Shown here piece by piece: positions 34,012-43,341 of a stretch of DNA of 64,000 nucleotides. A program made the translations under genes and the position numbers. This DNA comes from Phenylobacterium sp. (lineage in GTDB: Bacteria; Pseudomonadota; Alphaproteobacteria; Caulobacterales; Caulobacteraceae), in contig NZ_SCTC01000035.1 in NCBI RefSeq assembly GCF_004299445.1, forward strand, positions 96,883 to 160,882, read 5' to 3'. The stretch's first letter is position 1, and the number at the start of each line of letters is the position of its first letter. Below the pieces are notes generated by a model. The model was given only the letters and a program-made list of their open reading frames with translations. It did not search any database and was not told the origin of the DNA.

Positions 34012-35207
34012 AGGGCGCCGTCCGCGAGGTTCTCGACCGTCGCCTGCTACCTGCTAGCCCGCATCCGGTCGCCGTCGCGCTGTCCGGGGGCGGGGATTCG
34101 CTGGTGCTCACCCTGCTGGCCGACGCCTGGGCTCGCGACCACCGCCGCGACCTCGTGATCCTCACCGTCGACCATGGCCTGCGCGCCGAGAGCGCGGCCT
34201 GGTCCGCCCGCTGCGGCGAGATCGCCGCGCGCCTCGGCCGCCCATTCCGGGCCCTCGCCTGGGAAGGCGACAAGCCTGTCAGCGGCCTGCCGGCCGCCGC
34301 CCGGGGCGCACGCCACCGCCTGCTGGCTGACGCCGCCCGCGAGGCCGGGGCGCGGGTGATCCTGATGGGCCACACCGCGGACGACATCGCCGAGACCCGC
34401 GTCATGCGAGAGGCAGGATCGACCACGCCCGAACCGCGGGAATGGGCCCCCTCCCCTGTCTGGCCGGAAGGACGCGGCGCGTTCGTGCTGCGGCCCATGC
34501 TCAGCCAGCGACGGGGCAACCTCCGCGCCTGGCTGGAGGCACAGGGGGAGACCTGGATCGACGATCCGGCCAACGAGGATCCCCGGTTCGCCCGCAGCCG
34601 CGCCCGCGCCGCCGGTCCCGCGCCGATGGTCGCCGCGGTCCTGGATACGCCACCGTCCGAGCTCTGCGGCCTCGCCGAGCATGTCGCGGGCGCGATCACG
34701 ATTCCACGCAAGACCCTCTCGGTTGCCGGCTCAGACGAGGTCCTGAAGTTCGTGAGCCTGGCCTGCGTCTGTGCGGGCGGCGGCGAGCGGCGGCCGGCGA
34801 CAGACCGCCTCCAACGGTTGGCCGACGCCTTGCGGAGCGGCGACGGCGCCTTCGTCGCCACTCTGGCGGGCGCACGCATCGAGGCTGGCGAGCACCGCGT
34901 CGAGATCTTCCGGGAGGCCGGCGAGTTCCAAAGGCGCGGCTCGCCGGCGCTGCCTCTGCGCGTTGGCCGGGAGGTGGTATGGGACGGCCGCTATGCCATC
35001 ACCGCGCACGCGGCCGGCCTATCGGTTCAGCCCGCGGCGGACGTCGGCGGCCCCCGGCGGCGCGGCGGCTCGCCAGCCATCATCTACCCCGACGGCGAAG
35101 CGCGCCTGGCGACGTGCGACGGGTCAGATGCCGATGTGGCGGTGAGATCGCTGGTGGGCGCCCGCTTCGAAGCCGCCGCGGGCCTGCTTCAGCGCGAGCC
35201 GGCCTGA
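33999..35207 (+). CDS. tilS: tRNA(Ile)-lysidine synthetase TilS
   Basis: 402 residues from a GTG inside the end of cpoB. PP-loop SGGGDS (29-34) followed by LTVDHGLR, the PxxAR-type loop (GLPAAARGARHRLL), GHTADDIAETRVMR, and RPMLSQRRGNLRAWL. These are the ATP and lysine-transfer motifs that modify C34 of tRNA(Ile) CAU to lysidine, an essential step. The C-terminal part (about 230-402) is the less conserved tRNA-binding region. The gene's 3' end overlaps the convergent hydrolase by 19 bases. In Caulobacterales, ftsH often follows; not here. Confidence 0.9.
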   Translation: MRGLEGAVREVLDRRLLPASPHPVAVALSGGGDSLVLTLLADAWARDHRRDLVILTVDHGLRAESAAWSARCGEIAARLGRPFRALAWEGDKPVSGLPAAARGARHRLLADAAREAGARVILMGHTADDIAETRVMREAGSTTPEPREWAPSPVWPEGRGAFVLRPMLSQRRGNLRAWLEAQGETWIDDPANEDPRFARSRARAAGPAPMVAAVLDTPPSELCGLAEHVAGAITIPRKTLSVAGSDEVLKFVSLACVCAGGGERRPATDRLQRLADALRSGDGAFVATLAGARIEAGEHRVEIFREAGEFQRRGSPALPLRVGREVVWDGRYAITAHAAGLSVQPAADVGGPRRRGGSPAIIYPDGEARLATCDGSDADVAVRSLVGARFEAAAGLLQREPA

Positions 35208-36052
35208 AGCACGTGATCGACGCCGCGCACGACGGCGTCGGCATAGCGCGGGCCCAGAAGATTGGCGTGCGTGGCCGCGGTCACATGCTCAATGTAGCCG
35301 TACTGCGACAGCTTGGCCGGCGTTTCCTGGATCTGCTTGATCGGGCCGCGCGCCTGATGCGGGCCGGCGGTGACCACGGCCACCGGCATCGTCACCGGCA
35401 GCTCGATCGCGCCCGCCATCCGCGAGGTGTCGGGCCAGGCCATCACTTCCGCGGCCGCGCCGTGGGCATGCGGGGCCGAAGCGTGAATGCGCCGCTTCTC
35501 GCGCCCCGCCTCGCCGGTCAGCCCGATCAGGTTGCCGCTGATAAACGAGACCGGGACCATCATTCCCACCCTCGCACCGGCGCTCGCCAGCTGCAGCAGC
35601 CGCCCGAAGCCCTTGATGGCGGCGGGTCCGCCCGGGAGACTGAAGACGTCGGGCGTGACCGCATCCACCAGCACCAGGCCCACGATCGGCCATTCGCGTT
35701 CCAGCGCATACAGCCGCACCATCAACCCGCCCATCGAGTGGCCGGCCAGGAGGATCGGCCCCGTCTCGCCCAAACTGCCCAGCAGCGCTTCGAGGTCGTC
35801 GTTGATTGCCCGCCCGTCGCGGGGCGCGGGGCCGGCGTCGGAATGGCCCAGGCCGGCGCGGTCGTAAGCCAGGCTGCGCAGGCCCCTGGCCGACAGCTTG
35901 TCCTGGACGACCGCCCAGTCCGAGGCGCAGCCGAAGGCGCCGTGCTCGCACACGACCAACGGATGGACGCTGTCCTTCGGGCCGGCGCGGACCACGCGGA
36001 GGCTGCGGCCGCCGATGTCCACCTGTTCGCCGCGGTAGTTGAGTTTGGGCAA
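35189..36052 (-). CDS. Alpha/beta hydrolase
   Basis: About 287 residues. Fold elements: CEHGAFGCASDW near the oxyanion hole, AYDRAGLGHSD, nucleophile elbow LAGHSMGG, the acid after strand 7 in the GLVLVDAVTPD region or later, and His in HVTAATHANLL. The start is uncertain: TTG 36052 begins just after the M23 stop, whereas ATG 36115 would overlap the M23 gene by 62 bases but has a better ribosome site. Substrate unknown. It is co-transcribed with the M23 gene. Its 3' end overlaps that of tilS, so antisense interference is possible. Confidence 0.85.
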   Translation of the reverse strand: MPKLNYRGEQVDIGGRSLRVVRAGPKDSVHPLVVCEHGAFGCASDWAVVQDKLSARGLRSLAYDRAGLGHSDAGPAPRDGRAINDDLEALLGSLGETGPILLAGHSMGGLMVRLYALEREWPIVGLVLVDAVTPDVFSLPGGPAAIKGFGRLLQLASAGARVGMMVPVSFISGNLIGLTGEAGREKRRIHASAPHAHGAAAEVMAWPDTSRMAGAIELPVTMPVAVVTAGPHQARGPIKQIQETPAKLSQYGYIEHVTAATHANLLGPRYADAVVRGVDHVLQAGSR

Positions 36053-36053
36053 G

Positions 36054-36944
36054 CTAGAGCGCCAGCTGCGCGCGCGGACGCCCGTCGGGGCCGATGGACA
36101 GCTCGCGAAGGCCATCGACCTTCGGCGCCTGGGCCGCGGCGCGCGCCTGGGCGCCCTTCAGGTTGCGCTCGGCCTCGGCCAGGTCCTGGGCGTCGGTGGT
36201 GGTCCGCTTGATGACGACCACCGACGGATTGTTCTTCGCGTCCATCAGAGCCCGCTTGCTCTCGGGGATGAACGACACATAGGCCATCCGCACCCGGCCC
36301 GAGTAGCGCTTGGCCTTGTCCAGCGGCAGGTCGCCGGCTTCGGCGAAGGCCTTGCCCAGGAACATCGACGGGTCCAGCGGCCGCTTTTGGGCGTCGCGGA
36401 TCTCGAAGTGCAGGTGCGGGCCGGTGGACGTACCGGTCGAGCCGATGCGGCCGATCGGGTCGCCCCCCTTCACCGTCATGCCCGGCTTCAAGTTGGCGTC
36501 GATCGAGCCCAGGTGGGCATAGTAGGTGGTCAGCCGCTCGGCATGGCGAATGGCGACGAAGCGGCCATAGCCGCCCTTGGTCCCGGCCTCGACGATCACG
36601 CCGTCCGCCACCGCGATCACGGGCACGCCCAGATCGGCCGAGATGTCGACGCCCTCATGCAGGCGGCCATTGCCCTCCCAGGGCAGCTGCCGCAGGCCGA
36701 AGGGCGAGACGATCGCGCGGCCCGGGACCGGCTCCTCGAAGGCGATCAGCACGTCTTCGGCGGCCGGCTGGGCGACCGGCTTGGGCACGGCGTTGGTCAG
36801 GCGCGCGGTTTCGGTTGGCGTTCGCGACAGGACAGGGTTCAGCAGCGACGCGTGCGCCACGGCCACCGCGCTGAGGCCAGCCGCCGTCACGATGCCGGCC
36901 TCGGCCAGCGCACGACGCGACAGGATCGGCTTCCGTCCCTGCAA
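36054..36944 (-). CDS. M23 family metallopeptidase (LytM-type)
   Basis: About 296 residues from TTG 36944; an upstream TTG at 37037 is possible, and no ATG exists in this region. The N-terminal basic stretch and membrane span (SRRALAEAGIVTAAGLSAVAVAHA) suggest an anchored periplasmic protein. The LytM domain shows HEGVDIS (His and Asp zinc ligands) and THTGPHLHFEIR-type end (TGTSTGPHLHFEI), so all ligands are present and an active endopeptidase cleaving peptidoglycan cross-bridges is likely. A C-terminal extension of about 110 residues, Ala/Arg/Lys-rich, follows the domain. Confidence 0.87.
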   Translation of the reverse strand: MQGRKPILSRRALAEAGIVTAAGLSAVAVAHASLLNPVLSRTPTETARLTNAVPKPVAQPAAEDVLIAFEEPVPGRAIVSPFGLRQLPWEGNGRLHEGVDISADLGVPVIAVADGVIVEAGTKGGYGRFVAIRHAERLTTYYAHLGSIDANLKPGMTVKGGDPIGRIGSTGTSTGPHLHFEIRDAQKRPLDPSMFLGKAFAEAGDLPLDKAKRYSGRVRMAYVSFIPESKRALMDAKNNPSVVVIKRTTTDAQDLAEAERNLKGAQARAAAQAPKVDGLRELSIGPDGRPRAQLAL

Positions 36945-37093
36945 GGTCCTGAGAACTCCACCACGCCGCGACCCGTCCCCAGACGGGAGCCGCGACAGAA
37001 TGCCCGGCGTTCTAGGCAAAAAGCAGGCCGCGGGCAAACCAGCGCACCCGACGGGCGAGCGAGCAACCTGCGAAGCAGGATCGAGGCGCGCCT

Positions 37094-40078
37094 CTAGAAC
37101 TGGAAACGCACCGTCGCGCGGACGTCATACTCCTCGTAGCCGGCGTCTTTCGTAAGGCCGCCGTTCACCGTGTAGAGCACCCGGGCCGATCCGCCCCGCA
37201 AGCCCGCGCGCGCCACATAGCCGCCCTTGAACACGGTCTCCGGGTCCAGCGTGAAATCCTGGCCGCCCTCGAAGTGCGCGGTCGTGCGGGCCGGGCCGCC
37301 AGCCAGCTTGGCGCGGTAGCCGCCCTTGATCTCGGGGGCGATGAAGACGTCGTCGCCGAACTTCCACCCCACGGCCAGCAGCGCCTCGCCGGTGAGCAGG
37401 TCGCCGGTCCGCTTGTCGACGATCAGGTTGAAGCCCGAGCCGCCCCCCTTCTCCCTGTAGCCGTCCTCAGCCAGCCGCAGGTAGCTGAGCGACCCCTCCG
37501 GGCGGAGGTAGAATGAGCCCAGGGAGATGTCGTACGAGGCCCCCGCGTACGCGTCGACCATCCAGGCGTTCCACTTGGAATCGGCGCGCAGGTTCAGGCT
37601 CTGGGACACCAGCCGCCGGTCACCGTCGAAGAAGGCGTACCCCACGCCGCCGCGTACGGCAGCCTGCAGCGGGCCGCCGTCCAGGCGCCAGTAGAGCCCC
37701 GCGCCGAGAAGGTTCATCGAGATCTCTTCGCCCGCCGCGGCGCCGCGGTCCTTCACGTCGGTGGTGACGAAGCTGACGTTGGCGCCCAACGCGTTCGCCT
37801 CGCCCTGCAGGTCGTAGCCGGCGGCGAAGCCGAAGCCCTGGCTCTTGAAGCCCATGGCGTTCGTACGCTCCTGGCGGATGTTGAACACCACCTCGTGAGC
37901 CCAGGCGCCGTTCGCGGAACTGGCGTCGATTCCCATCGGCTGAGCCACGGCTGACGACACGGCCGACGATATCGCCGCGGCCGACATCATCACCCCGCCT
38001 GAATGGTCGGGCAGCATCTGATCGTACAGCCCGTCGAAGCCGGCCTTGGTCTTCTGGGCCAGGAAAACCTGTTCGATGGCGTCGTCCCGATCCAGTGAGG
38101 CGAAGACCGCATCGAAGGCCTGGGCCCCCGACCGATTGAGGCCGAGTTCGGCGGCGGTCTTGGGGCGCACATCGACGAAGACGGCCTTTGCCGCCACGTC
38201 GGTGCGCAGGCTGGCCTGGTAGAGATAGGGCGCCCCGGCGAGCGTCGCGCCAGCCTGAGCCGATGCGAGGCTCTGGGCCTGAATGATCTGATACGACCTG
38301 GTCCCGCGCGACAGCCCGGTCAGGGTCAGGTCAATCTGGGCGCCGCTGGCGATCGTCGCCGCCCCAGCCACGTTGAACCGCGCCGAGGTTACGGTCGGGT
38401 CGATGCTGACCGCCAGCACGCCTTTGGCTCCCAGGCTGAGCGAGGTGAGGTTCACGACCTCGGTGTTGCTGACCGCGAGCCGGCCATCCGCGACCTCGAT
38501 CGAGAGACGGCCGTCAGTGTCGACGATACGGCCCGTGGCGGTGGCGCCGCCGGTGATCGCGAGCGCATCGGCGCCGGCGCCGAAGCTCATGGTTCCGGTC
38601 AGCGTGCCGGCCGTCAGCTCCAGGCGGTCGTTGCCGCTGCCGAACAGCACATCGCCGCCGATCTGCGGCGCGTCGGCCGTGTCGAACTTGCGCTGCCGCA
38701 CCGTCGCACCCGTGGTGTTGGCTGACAGGTCGATCGCGACGGCCTTGCCGGTCTGGGTCACGCCCGTGGGCGTGGTGATGACCGACTTGATGACGCCGGA
38801 GTTCTCGATCAGCGCCAGCTTGCCCGACTGATCGACGATGGCGCGGGCGTCGTGCAGGCCGCCTGTCTGCTCGGCGCCGATCGTCCCGCCGTTGCGGAGG
38901 TAGGGCACGTTCGCGCCTGTGGTCAGCAGCACCGAGGTCGACTGGGCCGAGAAGGCGCGCGCCACGATGGAGCTGCCGCCCCAGTTGTGGACGCCGCCCT
39001 GCACCGTGACGGCCGGGCCGATCCGGATCGCCGTCGCGGTGATCCCGTCGTTCACGCCGCTGGCGGTGATGCTGCCCCGGTTGACGACGCCGAAGCCGTA
39101 GTCGCCGGTCCCCACCGCGCCCAGGGTCATCGGCGAGGCGCCGCCGATGTCGATGGCTGGGGCCGCCCCGAACGCCGCCACCGACGCGGTCGACTCCAGG
39201 CTGTCGGTGATGCCGTCCTTGTCCTCGTCGGTGTCGGTGGTGCTGGTGTCCAGCGGCGGACGGTCCAGCAGCAGGCCGCGGCCCAGGGCGCCGGTGATCC
39301 GCACTGCGGGACCGCCCTGCTTCAGGTCGTCGGCGTCAAGCTTGGCGCGCGCCGCGTCGGACAGCCGGTCGGCCGAGCGATAGCCCCTGGCGGTCACCGC
39401 GTTCTGAATGACCAGCGCGCCATCCACCTGGCCCACCTGAACGCCGACGCTGCCTTCGCCCACGACGCCCACGGAGCCCAGGATCTTCACATCGCCCGAG
39501 ACGGAGTCGGCGCGAACGCCCACACTGCGATCGCCGGTGACCGACACCCCGCCCGAGACCGAGAGGTTGCCCGCCAGACGGGTTTCCAGCGAGACGCCGC
39601 CCGAGTCGTTGCCCTCGATTGTGATCGCGCCAGCGCTGCCGATGTTCCCGTTCACCTGTCCGCCGGCGAGGGCCCGGATGCCGAACCGGGCGGACCCTTG
39701 CGCGAACGGACCATCCAGGTCGCCGTCGCTGTCCGCATCGGTCGCGGTGTAGTCCTCCTGCAGCGAGATCGTGCCGTTGTTGGTCACGGCCATGAAAACG
39801 CCGGGGCTGATCTGGATGCCTGTGGCGCCGCTGACCCCGGTGAAGGTGACGGCGCCGTTGTTCACGACGGCGTTCGAGCTGTCGACGGTCACGGCCGCGC
39901 CGGCGGCTGTGGGCGCGATGGAGCCCGCCGTTTCGATGGTGATGTGGTCGGCCTGCCCGTTCGCGACCGTCGACGTGCGCAAGGGCGAGGTCGTGGCGGT
40001 GGATATCTTGGTCTCGGCGTGAGCATTCCCCGCAGTGAGCAACGGGAGGACGGCGGCGGAGACGAGGAGACGCTTCAT
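37094..40078 (-). CDS. Autotransporter (type V secretion) protein
   Basis: 994 residues. Signal peptide (MKRLLVSAAVLPLLTAGNAHAE), a beta-helical passenger of about 690 residues rich in short Gly/Ser/Thr/Val repeats (NGAVTFTG, NNGTISL, GAITIEGNDSGGV, NRGSITASG) with one Asp-rich TDTDEDKDG insertion, a linker, and a C-terminal 12-strand beta-barrel (about 730-994) ending in the required terminal Phe (ATVRFQF). No protease triad or RGD motif was noticed. Likely an outer-membrane adhesin or matrix protein. GGGAAAGCA precedes ATG 40078. A divergent XRE regulator is next door. Confidence 0.92.
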   Translation of the reverse strand: MKRLLVSAAVLPLLTAGNAHAETKISTATTSPLRTSTVANGQADHITIETAGSIAPTAAGAAVTVDSSNAVVNNGAVTFTGVSGATGIQISPGVFMAVTNNGTISLQEDYTATDADSDGDLDGPFAQGSARFGIRALAGGQVNGNIGSAGAITIEGNDSGGVSLETRLAGNLSVSGGVSVTGDRSVGVRADSVSGDVKILGSVGVVGEGSVGVQVGQVDGALVIQNAVTARGYRSADRLSDAARAKLDADDLKQGGPAVRITGALGRGLLLDRPPLDTSTTDTDEDKDGITDSLESTASVAAFGAAPAIDIGGASPMTLGAVGTGDYGFGVVNRGSITASGVNDGITATAIRIGPAVTVQGGVHNWGGSSIVARAFSAQSTSVLLTTGANVPYLRNGGTIGAEQTGGLHDARAIVDQSGKLALIENSGVIKSVITTPTGVTQTGKAVAIDLSANTTGATVRQRKFDTADAPQIGGDVLFGSGNDRLELTAGTLTGTMSFGAGADALAITGGATATGRIVDTDGRLSIEVADGRLAVSNTEVVNLTSLSLGAKGVLAVSIDPTVTSARFNVAGAATIASGAQIDLTLTGLSRGTRSYQIIQAQSLASAQAGATLAGAPYLYQASLRTDVAAKAVFVDVRPKTAAELGLNRSGAQAFDAVFASLDRDDAIEQVFLAQKTKAGFDGLYDQMLPDHSGGVMMSAAAISSAVSSAVAQPMGIDASSANGAWAHEVVFNIRQERTNAMGFKSQGFGFAAGYDLQGEANALGANVSFVTTDVKDRGAAAGEEISMNLLGAGLYWRLDGGPLQAAVRGGVGYAFFDGDRRLVSQSLNLRADSKWNAWMVDAYAGASYDISLGSFYLRPEGSLSYLRLAEDGYREKGGGSGFNLIVDKRTGDLLTGEALLAVGWKFGDDVFIAPEIKGGYRAKLAGGPARTTAHFEGGQDFTLDPETVFKGGYVARAGLRGGSARVLYTVNGGLTKDAGYEEYDVRATVRFQF

Positions 40079-40111
40079 TGCTTTCCCGTGACGAGGCGAC
40101 GTGGTACGCAA

Positions 40112-40211
40112 GACGAGCGACTACACGTCGTATAATTATTTGTTGCGTAAAAACTGTATTAAACGGCGCGTGGTCCTCCTGCAAGGGCGGACTGCCAGCC
40201 TGGAGCCCCTG
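40112..40211. promoter_or_regulatory. AT-rich divergent promoter region
   Basis: The roughly 100-base gap between the autotransporter and the XRE regulator contains a clear AT-rich core (TATAATTATTTGTTGCGTAA near 40130, then ACTGTATTAAACGG), with a consensus TATAAT and the palindrome ATAATTAT. It must hold both promoters. A matching -35 element is not convincing on either strand, as is usual for a regulated promoter. Confidence 0.45.
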
Positions 40212-40547
40212 ATGCCGAGACCTGCGACCGATCCTGCCAAGGCCGCCCACATCAAGGTCCTGCGCCAACAAGCCGGGCGTTGGCTGAAGACGGCGCGCGA
40301 GCAAGCGGGACTGACCCAGGCCGAACTCGCCGAGAAGGTGGGCCTGCGCTACTACACCTTCGTCTCGCAGGTGGAGAGCGGGTTGGGCCGCCTGCCGATC
40401 GAGACGCAGGGCGCCTGGGCCCAGGCGCTGGGCCTCGAGCCCGGAGATTTCGCCAAGACCCTGCTGCGCTATTACGAACCCGAACTATATAGGCTGCTGT
40501 TCGGCGCCGAGGCTGCGGCCTCGGGCCAGGATCGGGCCGCAGGCTGA
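40212..40547 (+). CDS. XRE family transcriptional regulator
   Basis: 111 residues. HTH region LKTAREQAGLTQAELAEKVGLRYYTFVSQVESGLGRLPIETQGAWAQALGL (about 22-72) is a Cro/CI-type DNA-binding domain; a helical tail (ALLRYYEPELYRLLFG) follows. ATG 40212 with GGAG eight bases upstream is chosen; the longer frame upstream crosses the promoter. The divergent arrangement with the autotransporter and a 35-base gap to the RTX-repeat gene suggest that it controls both. Confidence 0.87.
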   Translation: MPRPATDPAKAAHIKVLRQQAGRWLKTAREQAGLTQAELAEKVGLRYYTFVSQVESGLGRLPIETQGAWAQALGLEPGDFAKTLLRYYEPELYRLLFGAEAAASGQDRAAG

Positions 40548-40582
40548 CGCCGCGGGCCCCAGGAGATGCTTTCCTAGAGACG

Positions 40583-41875
40583 ATGGGTCAGGTCGTTCCC
40601 TTCATCGCCCGCGTCCGCGACAGCGGCGACTGGTCCGCGGCCGAGCGCGCGCGCCTGGAAGCCCTGGCCGAGCGCCTGGCGGCCAGCGGCGTGCGCGTCG
40701 AAGTGATCTTCGGCGCCACCGACGAGGGCGATCCCTGGTGCGTCGTCACCGACGCGGACGGTGACGTGCTGATCCACGTGGCCCGCATCAACGGCAAGTT
40801 CGTCGTGCATTCGGCAGTGGATGACGCGGTCAACGAGAGCGCCGACCTGCACACTGCACTGCGTGATCGGCTGGAAGCGACCGAGGAGGCGATGGCGCCC
40901 CAATCGGCGACCATCCTGCCGTTCGGCCAGACCGCCCGCCAGGGTCAGACCTTCCTGGCGCTGCTGGCGGCCGCCGCCTTCTTCTACGAAACCGCCGCGA
41001 TCGGCGACACGGCCGAGGCCGGCGAGAAGATCCAGGCCCTGCCCCCGCCCAACGACGACCCGCCGCCGGACGCCGACGCGCCCGCCCAGGAGCGTGAAGC
41101 GACGCAGGGCGTGGCGTTGCAGCCGGCTACGACGCCTTCGACGCCTCAACTGGCGCCGACGCCGGCCGCGGCGCCTGTCGCCGCGCCTGAACCGCCGGCG
41201 CCGCCGCCTGCCATCGAAGCCCAGGCGCCCGCACCTGCCGCGAAATCCGACGCCCTTGCCGCACCTCCGGCCGAGGAGGCTCGTGTCGTCATCCAGGGCA
41301 CGGCCGGTAACGACCTGCTGGTCGGCACGAGCGCCGACGAACACATCGTGGGCGGCGACGGGAATGACACCCTGCGGGGCGGGGGCGGCAATGACCTCCT
41401 GGAAGGCGGGGCCGGCGACGACGTGATCGAAGTCACGGGCCAGGTGACCGCCGTTGGCGGCGAAGGCGCCGACACCTTTGTCCTGGCGACGCCGGTCCAG
41501 GCAGGGCCGGAACGCCTGCTGGGCGTCATCCTCGACTTCAGCGCCCTCCAAGGCGACCGGATCTTCAACGTCGCCGGCGAGGCGGTGCGCTTCCGCCAGC
41601 CGCCATCGACGGACACCGACCACAAGGGGCCGCCGGACGACGGCGACGGCGGATTCACGACCACCCTGGTCCCGCCGCACCCGGAGACCGACCCGCTGGC
41701 GCCGCCCACAGGCGGCGGCGACTTCAGCACGACAATGGTCGGCCGTCCGCCACTCACGCGGGTGGAAGTGGATCTGGACGGCGACGGGGTGGTCGACGGC
41801 TACATTCTGGTCGGCGTCCGCGCCATCGTCACCACCGTCGGCGCCAGCTTCGGCCCCACCGACCTGGTCGGCTAG
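40583..41875 (+). CDS. RTX-repeat (Ca2+-binding) protein, hypothetical
   Basis: 430 residues in four parts: an alpha/beta N-terminal domain (1-120) with no known family, a short hydrophobic span (about 130-147, FLALLAAAAFFYETAAIG), a Pro/Ala-rich linker (about 155-230), and a block of RTX nonapeptides (TAGNDLLVGTSADEHIVGGDGNDTLRGGGGNDLLEGGAGDDVI, about 240-283) that would form a calcium-binding parallel beta-roll. The tail has another Asp-rich loop (VDLDGDGVVDG). No type I secretion ABC transporter is nearby. The hydrophobic span places the N-terminal domain inside and the RTX part outside, or the reverse. Function unknown. Confidence 0.8.
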   Translation: MGQVVPFIARVRDSGDWSAAERARLEALAERLAASGVRVEVIFGATDEGDPWCVVTDADGDVLIHVARINGKFVVHSAVDDAVNESADLHTALRDRLEATEEAMAPQSATILPFGQTARQGQTFLALLAAAAFFYETAAIGDTAEAGEKIQALPPPNDDPPPDADAPAQEREATQGVALQPATTPSTPQLAPTPAAAPVAAPEPPAPPPAIEAQAPAPAAKSDALAAPPAEEARVVIQGTAGNDLLVGTSADEHIVGGDGNDTLRGGGGNDLLEGGAGDDVIEVTGQVTAVGGEGADTFVLATPVQAGPERLLGVILDFSALQGDRIFNVAGEAVRFRQPPSTDTDHKGPPDDGDGGFTTTLVPPHPETDPLAPPTGGGDFSTTMVGRPPLTRVEVDLDGDGVVDGYILVGVRAIVTTVGASFGPTDLVG

Positions 41876-41906
41876 CTCGCGCGCTTCGCGCCGAGACGGC
41901 GCCGGG

Positions 41907-43316
41907 CTAGAGGCCTTTCACGATGCCTTCGACCATCTTCTTGGCGTCGGCGAACAGCATCATCGTGTTGTCGCGGAAAAAGAGCTCGTTCTCGACACCG
42001 GCATAGCCCGCGGCCATCCCACGCTTCACGAACAACACCGTCCGCGCCTTCTCCACGTCCAGGATGGGCATGCCGTAGATGGCGCTGGTGGGATCGGTCT
42101 TGGCGGCCGGGTTGGTGACGTCGTTGGCCCCGATCACGAACGCCACGTCGGCCGTGGCGAACTCGGAGTTGATATCCTCCAGCTCGAACACCTCATCGTA
42201 GGGCACGTTGGCCTCAGCCAGCAGCACGTTCATGTGCCCGGGCATCCGGCCGGCCACGGGGTGGATGGCGTACTTCACCTCCACGCCCTCCTCCTTCAGC
42301 TTGTCGGCCATCTCGCGCAGCGCGTGCTGGGCCTGGGCTACCGCCATGCCGTAGCCCGGCACGATGATGACCTTGGAGGCGTTCTTCATGATGAAGGCTG
42401 CATCGTCCGCCGAGCCCTGCTTCACCGGCCGGGTCTCGACCTTGCCGCTGGCCGCCGCGCTGTCGTCAGCGCCGAACCCGCCCAGGATCACCGAGACGAA
42501 GCTGCGGTTCATGCCCTTGCACATGATGTAGCTGAGGATCGCGCCCGAGCTGCCCACCAGGGCGCCCGTTATCACCAGGGTGATGTTCTCCAGCGTGAAG
42601 CCCAGGGCCGCCGCCGCCCAGCCCGAGTAGCTGTTCAGCATCGACACCACGACGGGCATGTCGGCCCCGCCGATCGGGATGATCAGGGTGACGCCGATCA
42701 GCAGCGCCAGGGCGAAGATCGCCCAGAAGGCCCACAGGGCCGAGCCGCCGCTCATCACCAGGATCGCCACCAGGGCCACGATGGCGAGGCCAATGGCGAT
42801 GTTCAGGATGTGGCGGGCGGGCAGCAGAATCGGCGCGCCGCTCATGTTGCCGTTCAGCTTGGCGAAGGCGATCACCGAGCCCGAGAAGGTCACCGCGCCG
42901 ATGGCGAGGCCCACCGACAGCTCGATCAGCGAGACCAGATGAACGCGGCCGTCGTCGCCCAGGATCCCGTAGGCGTCGGGCGTATAGATCGCGGCCACGG
43001 CCACGAGGCAGGCGGCCATGCCGACCAGGCTGTGGAAGGCCGCCACCAGCTGCGGCATCGAGGTCATGGCCACGCGCCGGGCGATCACCGCGCCGATGCC
43101 GCCGCCGACCACCACGCCGCCCAGGATCAGGCCGATGGTGAGCGCATCCAGCTTCGGCCCCAGCAGCCACAGCGTGGTGCCGATGGCGATGGCCATGCCG
43201 ATCATGCCGTTGCGGTTGCCCGCCTGGCTGGTGGTCGGCGAGCTCAGGCCCCGCAGCGCCAGGATGAAGAGCACCCCGGAGACGAGGTACAGGATGGCCG
43301 CGATATTGGCGTTCAT
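41907..43316 (-). CDS. pntB: NAD(P) transhydrogenase beta subunit PntB
   Basis: 469 residues. N-terminal eight or nine transmembrane helices (1-280) and a C-terminal NADP(H)-binding domain III (about 300-469) with VPGYGMAVAQAQHAL, GANDVTNPAAKTDPTSAIYGMPILDVEKA and KRGMAAGYAGVENELF. With PntAA and PntAB it uses the proton gradient to drive hydride transfer from NADH to NADP+. Third gene of the operon; a 25-base gap follows pntAB. Confidence 0.97.
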   Translation of the reverse strand: MNANIAAILYLVSGVLFILALRGLSSPTTSQAGNRNGMIGMAIAIGTTLWLLGPKLDALTIGLILGGVVVGGGIGAVIARRVAMTSMPQLVAAFHSLVGMAACLVAVAAIYTPDAYGILGDDGRVHLVSLIELSVGLAIGAVTFSGSVIAFAKLNGNMSGAPILLPARHILNIAIGLAIVALVAILVMSGGSALWAFWAIFALALLIGVTLIIPIGGADMPVVVSMLNSYSGWAAAALGFTLENITLVITGALVGSSGAILSYIMCKGMNRSFVSVILGGFGADDSAAASGKVETRPVKQGSADDAAFIMKNASKVIIVPGYGMAVAQAQHALREMADKLKEEGVEVKYAIHPVAGRMPGHMNVLLAEANVPYDEVFELEDINSEFATADVAFVIGANDVTNPAAKTDPTSAIYGMPILDVEKARTVLFVKRGMAAGYAGVENELFFRDNTMMLFADAKKMVEGIVKGL

Positions 43317-43341
43317 AGTGAGATGCCCCCGCCGATCCGGC

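Noticed and set aside
37274..40135. Long plus-strand frames antisense to the autotransporter
   Set aside because: Low-complexity Gly/Arg/Ala shadows caused by codon bias of the autotransporter gene.
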